Origin: Bacillus sp. AFS088145
GTDB lineage: Bacteria > Bacillota > Bacilli > Bacillales > Bacillaceae_G
Length of the DNA: 64,000 bases
Assembly: GCF_002564465.1 (NCBI RefSeq)
Contig: NZ_NUUX01000002.1
Span: forward strand, 62,001-126,000
Reading direction: 5' to 3'
The translations under genes were made by a program, and so were the position numbers. Every line of letters begins with the position of its first letter. Within the stretch, counting starts at the first letter, position 1. Positions 1 to 7,978 of the stretch are shown one piece after another. The notes under the pieces were generated by a model, which saw only the letters and a list, made by a program, of their open reading frames with translations, made no database searches and had not been told where the DNA came from.

Positions 1-114
1 TTATTCGATAAAACGACCGAATTCCTTTCTATTTTACCATGTTTTGCATTAAAAATGAAAGATATATCTTTCAAATAACTAACATTTAACTATTCTATTA
101 TAATAAAAAACGCT

Positions 115-681
115 TTATTTCAAGTCTTCATCTATTGAGTAAACTGCACGTGCTCCACCAATTAGCTTTGGACGAGTTTTTGCCGCCGTTATATGAGCTT
201 GTCCAACTTGTTTAATACTTGTTCTTAAAGGAACTGCCACGTGCTTTAAATGCATACCGATTAAAGTATCGCCAATATCAATCCCTGCATCCGCTTTAAT
301 GTGTTCAACAATTACAGCATGATCTAAATGTCTAAATGCGAATGAAGCAAGAGCTCCTCCTGCAGTACCAACTGGTATCACAGTTACCTCGTCAAGTTGT
401 AAACTTTTTGCCGTCTTTCTTTGAACAACTATTGCTCTGTTCAAATGTTCACAGCATTGAAATGCTAATTGTACTCCTGTTTCATCTTGAAAAGCCTTAA
501 TCTCATTAAATAAAACTTCCGCTACTTCGATTGTTCCTGAAGTTCCAATTCTTTGTCCACTTACCTCACTAGTGCTACATCCAATGACTAAAACATGGTC
601 ACTTGTAAAATTCACATGATCATTTAGCTCGTTTAATAATGATTTTATTTGCTCGGCTACTAATCTTAATTCTTCATTCAT
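115..681 (-). CDS. ywlG: UPF0340/TIGR01440 family protein YwlG
   Basis: This 188-residue protein belongs to the conserved Firmicutes YwlG family, whose biochemical role is not established. The Gly/Ser-rich segment after VIGCSTSEVSG near residue 33 and the acidic/His-rich core (CCEHLNRA near residue 76) are typical of the family, and full length matches it. The ATG is preceded by AAAGGAG. It sits downstream of rpiB and ywlE in the same orientation, the usual Bacillus order after glyA-upp. The rpiB terminator lies between it and rpiB, so it may have its own promoter. Identification rests on family resemblance and synteny; function should be treated as unknown. Confidence 0.85.
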   Translation of the reverse strand: MNEELRLVAEQIKSLLNELNDHVNFTSDHVLVIGCSTSEVSGQRIGTSGTIEVAEVLFNEIKAFQDETGVQLAFQCCEHLNRAIVVQRKTAKSLQLDEVTVIPVGTAGGALASFAFRHLDHAVIVEHIKADAGIDIGDTLIGMHLKHVAVPLRTSIKQVGQAHITAAKTRPKLIGGARAVYSIDEDLK

Positions 682-734
682 TTATTTTGCTCCTTTCGTA
701 AAATTCCTTTAAATTCTATTACTCATTATTAAAA

Positions 735-774
735 AAGCCGATAATCTTCACATTATGTTTTGGATTAACGGCTT
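735..774 (-). terminator. Rho-independent terminator of rpiB
   Basis: A 12-bp stem with one mismatch (arms 735-746 and 763-774, AAGCCG...CGGCTT on the minus strand) is followed on the minus strand by a run of T. It lies just after the rpiB stop codon. Confidence 0.8.
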
Positions 775-786
775 CTCGTTTAGGTT

Positions 787-1236
787 TTATAATTGATGAT
801 TTTTTTCGTAGTCTTTAATTTTGTTTACTCGATTTTCATGTCGACCGCCTTCAAACTCAGTCGTTAACCATATTTTTGCAATGTCTCTTGCCAAACCAGG
901 TCCGATTACACGTTCCCCCATTGCTAGAATATTCGTATCATTATGTTCACGAGTTGCTTTTGCACTGAAAGTATCATGTACTAATGCACAGCGAATTCCT
1001 TCAACTTTATTTGCGGCAATTGACATACCAATTCCTGTCCCACAAATTAATATTCCACGGTCTACTTCTCCATTTGCAACTTTTTGTGCAACTGGGAATG
1101 CATAATCTGGGTAGTCTACAGATGTACCGCACTCACAACCATAATCTTCGTATTCAATACCCATTTCATCCATTAAATTCATGATTTCTTGACGAATATT
1201 TAACCCACCATGATCAGATGCTATTGCTACTTTCAT
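787..1236 (-). CDS. rpiB: Ribose-5-phosphate isomerase B family (RpiB/YwlF)
   Basis: RpiB-family sugar-phosphate isomerase that interconverts ribose-5-phosphate and ribulose-5-phosphate in the cytosolic pentose-phosphate pathway. The sequence begins MKVAIASDHGG, the family N-terminus, and contains the CGTGIGMSIAANK phosphate-binding loop whose Cys is the usual catalytic base; a later HNDTNILAMG segment is also typical. The reading frame stays open to 1296, but the ATG at 1236 has GGGGG seven bases upstream and gives the family length of 149 residues. It follows ywlE in the same orientation. Substrate range (ribose versus other aldoses such as allose or galactose phosphates) cannot be read from sequence. 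Confidence 0.92.
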   Translation of the reverse strand: MKVAIASDHGGLNIRQEIMNLMDEMGIEYEDYGCECGTSVDYPDYAFPVAQKVANGEVDRGILICGTGIGMSIAANKVEGIRCALVHDTFSAKATREHNDTNILAMGERVIGPGLARDIAKIWLTTEFEGGRHENRVNKIKDYEKNHQL

Positions 1237-1360
1237 TAGATAACCCCCGTATTGATCTCTTTGATTCGATTTTCTTTTGTATTGAATTAACTTCAATTTC
1301 TATCTTACACTATTATGTTCAGATTTAGGGCATCTAATTAACATCCAATCACTGATTAAA

Positions 1361-1801
1361 TTAATATTCGTTTGGTTTCTGTACAATCTGTTTTACCAAC
1401 ACTTCTAATTCACTCAATGTATTTTCATAAGTTGTTAATGACCCTCCATAAGGGTCAGAAATATCTTTAGCTTGACCGTTTATATATTCATAAAATGTAA
1501 AGATTCGATCCTTATATTGAGGAAACTTAGAAACTAACATTTGTTTATGGCTCAATGTCATTGATAAGACTTTCGAAGACCATTCCAAAAGATCTTCATT
1601 TATTTGCTGCGAGGAATGATTTGTTTCGATTCCTTTATTTTTTAGTGCCAATATTGCATTTTGAGAAGCAGGGTCGCCTGACATAGCAAATACTCCAGCA
1701 GATTTGACCTGATATAGTTCATTCCCATGATGTCTTAATAGTGCTTCTGCCATTGGGCTTCTACATGTATTTCCGGTACAAACAAATAATATATTTTCCA
1801 T
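1361..1801 (-). CDS. ywlE: Protein-arginine-phosphatase YwlE
   Basis: Low-molecular-weight phosphatase fold. The P-loop CTGNTCRS supplies the nucleophile Cys8 and Arg14, and the DPYGG loop supplies the general acid Asp116. The Thr between Asn and the second Cys (residue 12) matches the Thr that in B. subtilis YwlE selects phospho-arginine over phospho-tyrosine, so the protein is expected to remove the arginine-phosphate marks written by McsB and to counteract CtsR inactivation and ClpCP targeting. Length of 146 residues is normal. It lies between mntP and rpiB, the conserved position. GAGG precedes the ATG. Confidence 0.93.
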   Translation of the reverse strand: MENILFVCTGNTCRSPMAEALLRHHGNELYQVKSAGVFAMSGDPASQNAILALKNKGIETNHSSQQINEDLLEWSSKVLSMTLSHKQMLVSKFPQYKDRIFTFYEYINGQAKDISDPYGGSLTTYENTLSELEVLVKQIVQKPNEY

Positions 1802-1861
1802 CTTAATACCTCACCCTCATTTATCTGAACGTTTTATTTAATCTATTTTACTAAAAAATAA

Positions 1862-1898
1862 AAGGATGGGGCAATTGTCTCCAATTTTCTCCATCCTT
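1862..1898 (-). terminator. Terminator of mntP
   Basis: AAGGATGG pairs with CCATCCTT around a 21-base loop, and the minus strand continues TTATTTTTTAG. It lies between the mntP stop and the ywlE start. Confidence 0.7.
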
Positions 1899-1923
1899 AG
1901 CTCTTATTCACCATATGTATCTT

Positions 1924-2481
1924 TTAAGAAAAAAATAATAGTTTTATTCCGAAAATCAATAAGAACGAACCGCCTAATAATTCTCCAAATTTACCGAGTT
2001 CCTGTTCTACTCTTCTTCCTAAAAGTAATCCAGCCCAAGTTAAAATTGTACTGATAATACCAAATAGTAAAATGGTTAGCCATGTTTTAGCACCGAATGT
2101 CCCTAAGCTAATTCCAACCGAAAAGCTGTCCACGCTTACACTAAATGCAAAAAGAAGTAAACCTACTCCTGTCGGTGAATATTTATTTTCTTCTTTACCA
2201 AATAAAGTTGAATAAATCATGTGAAAGCCTATTCCCATTAATAAAAATCCGCCGAGTAATACAGCAAATCGTCCCAGATTCTCGGATAACTCATATCCAA
2301 TGATCATTCCTAATAATGGCATTATTACATGAAAGAGTCCGATTACAATGCCGATATTAATGATCTGTTTAAATTTTAGTTGTATAACTCCCATTCCTAA
2401 CCCAACTGAGAATGCATCTAAACCTAGCGCAGATCCCATAATAGTTAATGTAATTAGTTCATTGATTAATGAGCTACTCAT
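1924..2481 (-). CDS. mntP: Manganese efflux pump MntP
   Basis: Six-transmembrane DUF204/MntP protein of 185 residues that exports Mn(II) from the cytoplasm. Two internally repeated halves each carry the diagnostic acidic membrane motif: GLDAFSVGLGMG near residue 20 and SVDSFSVGISLG near residue 118. The Asp residues in these motifs are the conserved metal-site residues. The frame is open to 2688, which would overlap ywlC, but the ATG at 2481 is preceded by GGGGGG at proper spacing and gives the family N-terminus. I looked for the yybP-ykoY manganese riboswitch in the short leader (2482-2597) and did not see it. Confidence 0.93.
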   Translation of the reverse strand: MSSSLINELITLTIMGSALGLDAFSVGLGMGVIQLKFKQIINIGIVIGLFHVIMPLLGMIIGYELSENLGRFAVLLGGFLLMGIGFHMIYSTLFGKEENKYSPTGVGLLLFAFSVSVDSFSVGISLGTFGAKTWLTILLFGIISTILTWAGLLLGRRVEQELGKFGELLGGSFLLIFGIKLLFFS

Positions 2482-2553
2482 GCTTTCCCCCCTAGGACTT
2501 GCTATTAAAAGATATGCGCGTCCTATAAATGATATGAGGGAAATTAATAAAAT

Positions 2554-2579
2554 TTTTTGGGCTTGGTTTAACCCAAAAA
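2554..2579 (-). terminator. Possible terminator of ywlC
   Basis: TTTTTGGG and CCCAAAAA form an 8-bp stem around a 10-base loop, flanked by T and A runs, so it could work in either direction. It lies just after the ywlC stop and upstream of mntP. Confidence 0.45.
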
Positions 2580-2597
2580 CAATAGAAGCCCGTTCTA

Positions 2598-3641
2598 TTA
2601 TTTTTCCTGTATCACCGAATGTCCACAAGCTTTCCACAGACGATTCATAATGGCAATTCCAATTCCTTCGTAAGGGAAAGTTTCGCAATATATGATATCA
2701 ACATGTTCTTCATTAAATTGACGAATACAATCATATAATGCTGCAGCTACGGTTGATAGATCACTACGTTTTCCACATGTAAGAACAACATCTGCATCAT
2801 ATTTCGTTGCATTTTCTTCCGTTGTTAATATCCCTACTCTTTTTCCCTCTGTTTTGGAATTGTGTATAAGTTTGTGCATAAACTCAATACTTCCATTTAC
2901 AAGATGCATTTGAGCATCTGGTGCATAGTGTTTATATTTCATCCCCGGTGATTTTGGTGCTTCATTTTCCTTCATTGTTGATGGATCTACTTCAACCGTA
3001 GGAATTATTTTTTTTATCATTTCTGGCGTAATACTACCAGGTCTTAATATTGTAAAAATATCTTGGGAACAATCAATAACTGTTGATTCAACTCCGACTC
3101 CTGTACTACCACCATCTACAATTCCTACAATTCGTCCATTTAAATCTTCAAATACATGCTTAGCAGACGTTGGACTAGGCTTGCCTGAAGTATTTGCACT
3201 TGGCGCTGCGATTGGCAAATTACAAGCTTCAATTAGTGCTAGAGCAACTGGATGATCAGGCATTCTTATTCCAACAGTGGATAACCCTGCCGTTACATAT
3301 TTTGAAACATGTTTTTTACTTTTTAAAATTAACGTTAATGGTCCTGGCCAAAAAGCATCCATTAGTTTTTTTGCATCTAATGGAATTTCTTCAACTAGAT
3401 TATCTAACTGTTCTTTGTTGGCAATATGTACAATAAGGGGATTATCACTTGGTCTACCTTTTGCTTGGAAGATTCGTTGAACCGCTTCATCTGAAAGAGC
3501 ATTTGCCCCTAATCCATAAACAGTTTCTGTTGGAAAAGCGACAACTTGTCCTAACTGTAAATTTTTTGCTGCATCCACAATCTGTGGGTAAACTTCTTCT
3601 TTATTCACAGGATTATCCACATACCATATTTTCGTTTCCAT
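2598..3641 (-). CDS. ywlC: L-threonylcarbamoyladenylate synthase (TsaC2/Sua5, YwlC)
   Basis: Makes threonylcarbamoyl-AMP from threonine, bicarbonate and ATP, the first step of t6A37 tRNA modification. Residues 20-205 form the YrdC domain, with the FPTETVYGLG and KGRPSDNPLIVHI signatures and SPTSAKHV. The C-terminal ~120 residues form the Sua5-specific domain, introduced by the linker SPGMKYKHYAPDA that covers the active site. The 347-residue length fits the long Sua5 type. I chose the ATG at 3641 because GAGAGGTG lies six bases upstream; the longer frame (GTG at 3650) has no room for a ribosome binding site. Confidence 0.93.
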   Translation of the reverse strand: METKIWYVDNPVNKEEVYPQIVDAAKNLQLGQVVAFPTETVYGLGANALSDEAVQRIFQAKGRPSDNPLIVHIANKEQLDNLVEEIPLDAKKLMDAFWPGPLTLILKSKKHVSKYVTAGLSTVGIRMPDHPVALALIEACNLPIAAPSANTSGKPSPTSAKHVFEDLNGRIVGIVDGGSTGVGVESTVIDCSQDIFTILRPGSITPEMIKKIIPTVEVDPSTMKENEAPKSPGMKYKHYAPDAQMHLVNGSIEFMHKLIHNSKTEGKRVGILTTEENATKYDADVVLTCGKRSDLSTVAAALYDCIRQFNEEHVDIIYCETFPYEGIGIAIMNRLWKACGHSVIQEK

Positions 3642-3712
3642 ACGTAGCACCTCTCTCTAGAGTGAATAATAGTGTATATTTTACAAATTTAGACATTATC
3701 CAAAGAATGAAA

Positions 3713-3749
3713 AGCAAGTTTTATCCACAAATTGTGGACAAAACTTGCT
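3713..3749 (-). terminator. Terminator of ywlB, overlapping its stop codon
   Basis: Two 18-base arms (3713-3730 and 3732-3749) are complementary with one mismatch and form a near-perfect hairpin, followed on the minus strand by TTTCATTC. The 5' arm begins inside the ywlB stop codon. Confidence 0.75.
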
Positions 3750-4206
3750 AATTTGTGGATAACTTTGTGTATAGTTCTTTTTGATAAACTAATACTTCTT
3801 CATTCGTAATAGTAGTTTGGTAATGCTTCATTTCTTTAATACTGTTCGAAACATTTTCCTTTTCGACTTGCCCAAATCCTAATAAAAGGAATAAGTCTTG
3901 AACTACATGCTGTCTTGTTAATAAATATACTTTACTAATCATTTCTTCTTTTAGTTTTTCAAGAACACTTTGTAAAAAGAGTACCATATGCTGTGAGTAA
4001 ATGGTAGGTGCAACTACTAGTGATCTTAATAACGCTTCTTCTCCATCTTGTTCATATCCTATTACAGCTTGTGATTTCCCAAACTCATCTTCCAATATGA
4101 AAAAAGATTCTTGTTGCTCCTCAAGTCCGTTTGTAGATAATCCTGCTTGTCCAAGAAATGAAAAAATTGTTTCAAAATCTTCCTGAATCGCTGATCGTAT
4201 TTTCAT
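3748..4206 (-). CDS. ywlB: GNAT-like acetyltransferase homologue YwlB
   Basis: A 152-residue GNAT-like protein in the position of B. subtilis ywlB, between spoIIR and ywlC. The N-terminus (MKIRSAIQEDFETIFSFL) and the strand LLRSLVVAP fit a GNAT fold. The usual acetyl-CoA pyrophosphate loop (Q/R-x-x-G-x-G/A) is not recognisable after the LVVAP strand, where YSQHMVLFL occurs instead, so catalysis may be altered or lost. Its Shine-Dalgarno sequence lies inside the 3' arm of the spoIIR terminator, an unusual arrangement described separately. Function unknown. Confidence 0.75.
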   Translation of the reverse strand: MKIRSAIQEDFETIFSFLGQAGLSTNGLEEQQESFFILEDEFGKSQAVIGYEQDGEEALLRSLVVAPTIYSQHMVLFLQSVLEKLKEEMISKVYLLTRQHVVQDLFLLLGFGQVEKENVSNSIKEMKHYQTTITNEEVLVYQKELYTKLSTN

Positions 4207-4214
4207 AAAAAAAC

Positions 4215-4253
4215 CTCCCTAGTATGCTTGTAATACTTTATGCACATAGGGAG
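4215..4253 (-). terminator. spoIIR terminator whose 3' arm contains the ywlB Shine-Dalgarno
   Basis: On the minus strand CTCCCTATGTGC pairs with GCATACTAGGGAG, followed by GTTTTTTT and then directly by the ywlB ATG at 4206. The hairpin therefore ends the spoIIR message and also masks the GGGAGG in front of ywlB. Confidence 0.7.
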
Positions 4254-4263
4254 ATTGCTAGAA

Positions 4264-5067
4264 CTAAAATAATTGCTTTAACATTTGTACAAAGAAGCTC
4301 TCTACCTTAATATCTTCTTTTGGTTCATCACCAGGTAGAGCGGAAGCCACAACCGCATCTTCACTACTCTTTACTTCAGTATCATCCTGTAAAGATTCAT
4401 TGTTTTGTTTTGTTGCACTATTAGAATCATCATCGCTTAAACGTAATGCTTCTTGTTTATTAAACTCTCTTTTTGGTTCATTTTCGATTTTTGTTTCATG
4501 ATCAACCTTTTGTTGCGATTGAAGTGACTCTTTACTTAAAGTTGCATCACCGTTTGAAAAATCTAAGAAACATAATGGTGGGAACAATACGCACCACCAG
4601 TTTGCCCCTTGACCTGCTCCAAGTTTAATTAAAACCGCTTCGTAATCACCAGCAGGATATAAGAAACTACCATATAATTTTGTAGGGAACTTAACTTTTT
4701 TAGAGTAAGTAATTGTAAATGATTGATTTGAGCCTTCTTCTTTGATAACACGTGCAACCGTTTTTTGTAAGTCTGGAATATGACTTTTAATAACTTTTTG
4801 TCCCTCTTCAAAAGTTGTTAGATCTTTTACCCAAGTATTAATTTGAGCATTAACTTCATCTCTAACTTTACGTTTAAGAGCTTGATCTTCACTAGAATCG
4901 CTATTTGCTAGAATTCGTAGTCGTACAGCTTTCTTAGGAATTACGACCATTTCATTACCTTTTGCATTTGTATCTCGAAGTGGCATTAACACTGATGAAC
5001 TAATCAATAATATGATAAATAAAGAAATAATTTTATATGTTATTTTTGTTTTATTTTTAGTTTTCAT
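4264..5067 (-). CDS. spoIIR: Stage II sporulation protein R
   Basis: Forespore-made secreted signal that activates the SpoIIGA protease in the mother-cell membrane, which then processes pro-SigmaE. A hydrophobic N-terminal segment (about residues 12-30) is followed by the conserved domain with the family hallmarks RLRILANSDS, FPTKLYG, YPAGDYEAVLI and the very characteristic ANWWCVLFPPLCFLDF. The last ~90 residues are a hydrophilic, divergent Glu/Lys/Asp-rich tail. The ATG at 5067 has GGTGGAGAGA upstream; the ATG at 5079 is immediately next to AGAGGG and has no spacing. SigF control is expected from the family, but I did not identify a convincing SigF promoter in the 140 bases upstream. Confidence 0.95.
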   Translation of the reverse strand: MKTKNKTKITYKIISLFIILLISSSVLMPLRDTNAKGNEMVVIPKKAVRLRILANSDSSEDQALKRKVRDEVNAQINTWVKDLTTFEEGQKVIKSHIPDLQKTVARVIKEEGSNQSFTITYSKKVKFPTKLYGSFLYPAGDYEAVLIKLGAGQGANWWCVLFPPLCFLDFSNGDATLSKESLQSQQKVDHETKIENEPKREFNKQEALRLSDDDSNSATKQNNESLQDDTEVKSSEDAVVASALPGDEPKEDIKVESFFVQMLKQLF

Positions 5068-5220
5068 TCTCTCCACCATCCCTCTAGGAACAGTGTAGAC
5101 AATTTGATTATTTCTTAAACACTAGTATTCTATTTTTTTTAATAGATTCTTTATTAGATTAGGTAGTAAACGGTGCTTTCCAGTTCAGGTTTTCCTATAA
5201 ATCTTTCAAATCTTTTTTCT

Positions 5221-6078
5221 CTAGCTGTTTATCTGCTTTTTAATATGATCCATATACAACGAAACAATATCTATATTTGATACAGTATATAATGTTCTAC
5301 TTCCTACTACGTCCTCAATTTCATTTAGGATCAGTTGGTTGTTTGCATCAAACATGAAGTCAATTCCTACGAAGTCAAAGTCAAAGCGATCTACTATTTT
5401 TTGAATAAGTTCTTTTTCACTTTTGGAAAGCTCGTAAAGCATTGCGCCTCCACCTAGAGAAAAATTCGCTCGAAAGTCTTTTTCTGAATATCTTAAAACA
5501 GCTGCAACAATTTCTTTACCGATAATGAATACTCTCAAGTCCTTACCTAATTGCTCTGCAACGTTTTGAATTAATAGTTCATCGAAATTTGAGTTCTGTA
5601 CAATCTCCAGCAACTCTTCTTGATTATTTATAAAATATACTTCACTTCCGCCTCTTCCTGTGCAATTCTTAAGCACACAAGGGAAATGGACTGTATCTAA
5701 GGATTTTGTAATTGTACTTTTTTTATAATAAAATGTGTCTAGCATTGGAATACCTAGACTAGAAAGCTTCTGGTGTGTTAGAAACTTGTGGTTGGCCATT
5801 GTTGATATCGCCTGGTTATTAAATGTTCTGATTCCCATTTCTTCAAAGTGGGAAGATAATATTTGTGATATAGTCCTCATGATTACAAAGGCCGGTTTGC
5901 TTATTTCTTTACCTTGATTGTAAAGTATATTAACACCGTTTCGAATACCTATTCCAATATCTTCTGTATAGAGTAACTTTAACTCAAATCCATTTTCCAA
6001 TGCTGCGCTTACTAACCAGTCGATATACGTTCTGTTTCTTTCTGCATCCGCTTCAGAATAGATTAACCAACCAATCAT
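5221..6078 (-). CDS. RimK-like ATP-grasp ligase (second gene of pair)
   Basis: A 285-residue ATP-grasp protein of unknown substrate. Visible features: an N-terminal pre-ATP-grasp domain (residues 1-95), the small ATP-binding subdomain with FPCVLKNCTGRGGSEVYF (about 130-150), then GKDLRVFIIG and the RimK-type DFRANFSLGGG near residue 210, and C-terminal FVGIDFMFD. Where RimK-like enzymes have E-V-N as the last metal-ligand motif, this protein reads NEIEDVVGSR, i.e. Glu in place of Asn. It overlaps the upstream paralogue by four bases (ATGA), so the two are translationally coupled. The family ligates amino acids or peptides to carboxylates; the product here is unknown. No B. subtilis gene occupies this place to my knowledge. 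Confidence 0.82.
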   Translation of the reverse strand: MIGWLIYSEADAERNRTYIDWLVSAALENGFELKLLYTEDIGIGIRNGVNILYNQGKEISKPAFVIMRTISQILSSHFEEMGIRTFNNQAISTMANHKFLTHQKLSSLGIPMLDTFYYKKSTITKSLDTVHFPCVLKNCTGRGGSEVYFINNQEELLEIVQNSNFDELLIQNVAEQLGKDLRVFIIGKEIVAAVLRYSEKDFRANFSLGGGAMLYELSKSEKELIQKIVDRFDFDFVGIDFMFDANNQLILNEIEDVVGSRTLYTVSNIDIVSLYMDHIKKQINS

Positions 6079-6980
6079 ACGTTTTTCTCCAAGTCCCAGA
6101 TAATATAATCAATAATATATTTCGTTGTATCCACGTCTGTACATAGATAAATATTTTTAAAATGTGCGTTTGAGTTAACTTCACATATATATGTTTTTCC
6201 ATCTTCCCCAAATAATAAGTCAATCCCTGCAAAATCTGCTCCTAATATTTCAGAGCATTTAAGTGCTAGATTAATCTGCTCTTCAGTCGGCTCATACTTA
6301 TACATTTTTCCACCATTTGTAACATTTGCACGAAAATCTGATTCTGATTTTCTTAACACTGCTGTTACTACTTGTTTACCTACTACTTGGATGCGAATAT
6401 CAGTCCCTCTACTTGATTCTATAAACTCTTGATAAATATGAGGTTTGTGCTTTAGTTCGTCTACCTTCTTAAAAAAATCTTCTCTATTCTCAACTAAATA
6501 AACTTGTCTACCGAATGAACCGAATGACTCTTTTATAATTAAAGGAAAACCTAATTCCTGTATAACTTCATCGTAAAAATCATAGTTTGTTAAATCACAA
6601 TTAGGGAACAAAAGCGGAGCCGTAATTGTTTTTGGCATAGGTATATTAAAGTTAGATAATGCTTGAAAAGTTAAAGCCTTATCATCACAGACTTCGATCG
6701 TTCTAGCAGAATTATATAATTTTAGCCCCATATTTTCTAAATGCCTTGCTAAATGAACATCCTTATCCCAAAAAATTACAAAATCAGGTTTCTCATTCGC
6801 GAATTTTCCTTTTAAAATTGCTTTACCTTTTTCGATCACTGGGATTAGTTCATAATGTTTAACTAATGAAACATCTATTCCTTTTGCGATTGCTGTATCT
6901 TGTAACCATTCGAAAAGTTCAGTAAATTTTGTAGCTGTAATATGACCATTAAATACAATCCAACCTTTAAACTTTTTCAT
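6075..6980 (-). CDS. RimK-like ATP-grasp ligase (first gene of pair)
   Basis: A 301-residue paralogue of the downstream gene. It has the same order: N-terminal Rossmann-like domain (FKGWIVFNGHITATKF), glycine-rich loop FPLIIKESFGSFGRQVYLV near residue 150, GTDIRIQVVGKQVV, the RimK-type SDFRANVTNGGK near residue 235, GADFAGIDLLFGE and the canonical metal motif EVNSNAHF. The frame is open to 7076, but that part runs through the prmC terminator hairpin (7063-7107), so the start at 6980 (MKKFKGW) is preferred; its Shine-Dalgarno (GAAAGAAG) is weak. Predicted role: ATP-dependent peptide or amino-acid ligation, possibly as a pair with its neighbour. Substrate unknown; proximity to spoIIR makes a sporulation role conceivable but unproven. 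Confidence 0.82.
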   Translation of the reverse strand: MKKFKGWIVFNGHITATKFTELFEWLQDTAIAKGIDVSLVKHYELIPVIEKGKAILKGKFANEKPDFVIFWDKDVHLARHLENMGLKLYNSARTIEVCDDKALTFQALSNFNIPMPKTITAPLLFPNCDLTNYDFYDEVIQELGFPLIIKESFGSFGRQVYLVENREDFFKKVDELKHKPHIYQEFIESSRGTDIRIQVVGKQVVTAVLRKSESDFRANVTNGGKMYKYEPTEEQINLALKCSEILGADFAGIDLLFGEDGKTYICEVNSNAHFKNIYLCTDVDTTKYIIDYIIWDLEKNV

Positions 6981-7062
6981 TCTAACTATCTTCTTTCGTA
7001 ATGTTTTTGTTTTTTCTTGATTGAAATTTTCCTCATCTTTTACAACTTTAACACAAAAAAAA

Positions 7063-7107
7063 GAATCGCAATACATGGACTTTTTCTAGTCAATATCATT
7101 ACGATTC
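7063..7107 (-). terminator. Terminator of the prfA-prmC transcript
   Basis: On the minus strand a long hairpin with outer stem GAATCG/CGATTC and further inner pairing (AAT..ATT, GACT..AGTC) is followed by eight T. It lies directly after the prmC stop. Confidence 0.8.
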
Positions 7108-7117
7108 ATTATTTAAA

Positions 7118-7978
7118 TTAGCCATTTACCATGTAAACCATACGGTCTTTGCCATTAATATCGAAAACAACTTCAACATTTGAATTCGGATAAGCTTTCC
7201 TTAAAATGTCTGCAACCTGTTCACCTTGATTGACACCTACTTCAAATGCAACCAGTGATTTTCCTTTTAATACTTTAGGTAAGTCATTTGCAAAACGACG
7301 GTAAAAATCTAGACCATCCTCACCACCTACTAAAGCACGGTATGGTTCGTGATCCTTAACTACTTCATCTAAACTCAACCAATCCTCATGCGGAATATAC
7401 GGTGGATTTGATACAACAATATCAACTTTCTTGTTTTCTTCAATAAAGTAATTCAGTAAATCATTGTGTATAAAGTGGACATTTGCCTGTAACTCTTGTG
7501 CATTTCGTTTAGCAACTTGGATAGATTCCGCTGCAATATCAATTGTATGAACTGTTAATTGTTTATTTTCAAGCGCAAGTGAGATTGCAATCGCCCCACT
7601 ACCTGTACCAACATCTACTAGTTCAAGTTGTTCTGTATCCTTCCAATGCTTTTGAATACGATGCAGTACACCTTCCACTAACTCCTCTGTTTCTGGTCTT
7701 GGAATTAGTACTTCATCATTAACAATGAACTTTCGGCCATAAAAGTATTCATATCCTATTAAATATTGGATTGGTTGGCCATCTATGTGCTTATGAACCA
7801 ATTCTTTAAACTGTATCCAATGATTCTCTTCTAAATCTTCTCTCATATTTAGCAATAATTCTGTTCGATTGTAGTCCAAAATATGTTTTAATACAATTTC
7901 ACCCACATTTTCATCACGACCGTGTTCTTGTAAAAAAGAAGAAGCCCATTTTAGGGCTTCATATATCTTTGTTGTCAT
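7118..7978 (-). CDS. prmC: Release factor glutamine methyltransferase PrmC (HemK)
   Basis: N5-methylates the Gln of the GGQ motif of PrfA and PrfB using S-adenosylmethionine. The first ~85 residues form the helical substrate-binding domain. The Rossmann domain follows, with VDVGTGSGAIAISLA as the SAM-binding loop and the catalytic signature VSNPPYIP near residue 186. Length of 286 residues is typical. The ATG overlaps the prfA stop (TAATG), so the enzyme is made from the same message as its substrate. A strong terminator follows. Confidence 0.97.
   Translation of the reverse strand: MTTKIYEALKWASSFLQEHGRDENVGEIVLKHILDYNRTELLLNMREDLEENHWIQFKELVHKHIDGQPIQYLIGYEYFYGRKFIVNDEVLIPRPETEELVEGVLHRIQKHWKDTEQLELVDVGTGSGAIAISLALENKQLTVHTIDIAAESIQVAKRNAQELQANVHFIHNDLLNYFIEENKKVDIVVSNPPYIPHEDWLSLDEVVKDHEPYRALVGGEDGLDFYRRFANDLPKVLKGKSLVAFEVGVNQGEQVADILRKAYPNSNVEVVFDINGKDRMVYMVNG

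Noticed and set aside
2482-2597. Manganese (yybP-ykoY) riboswitch before mntP
   Set aside because: The leader is too short and the conserved loops are not seen.
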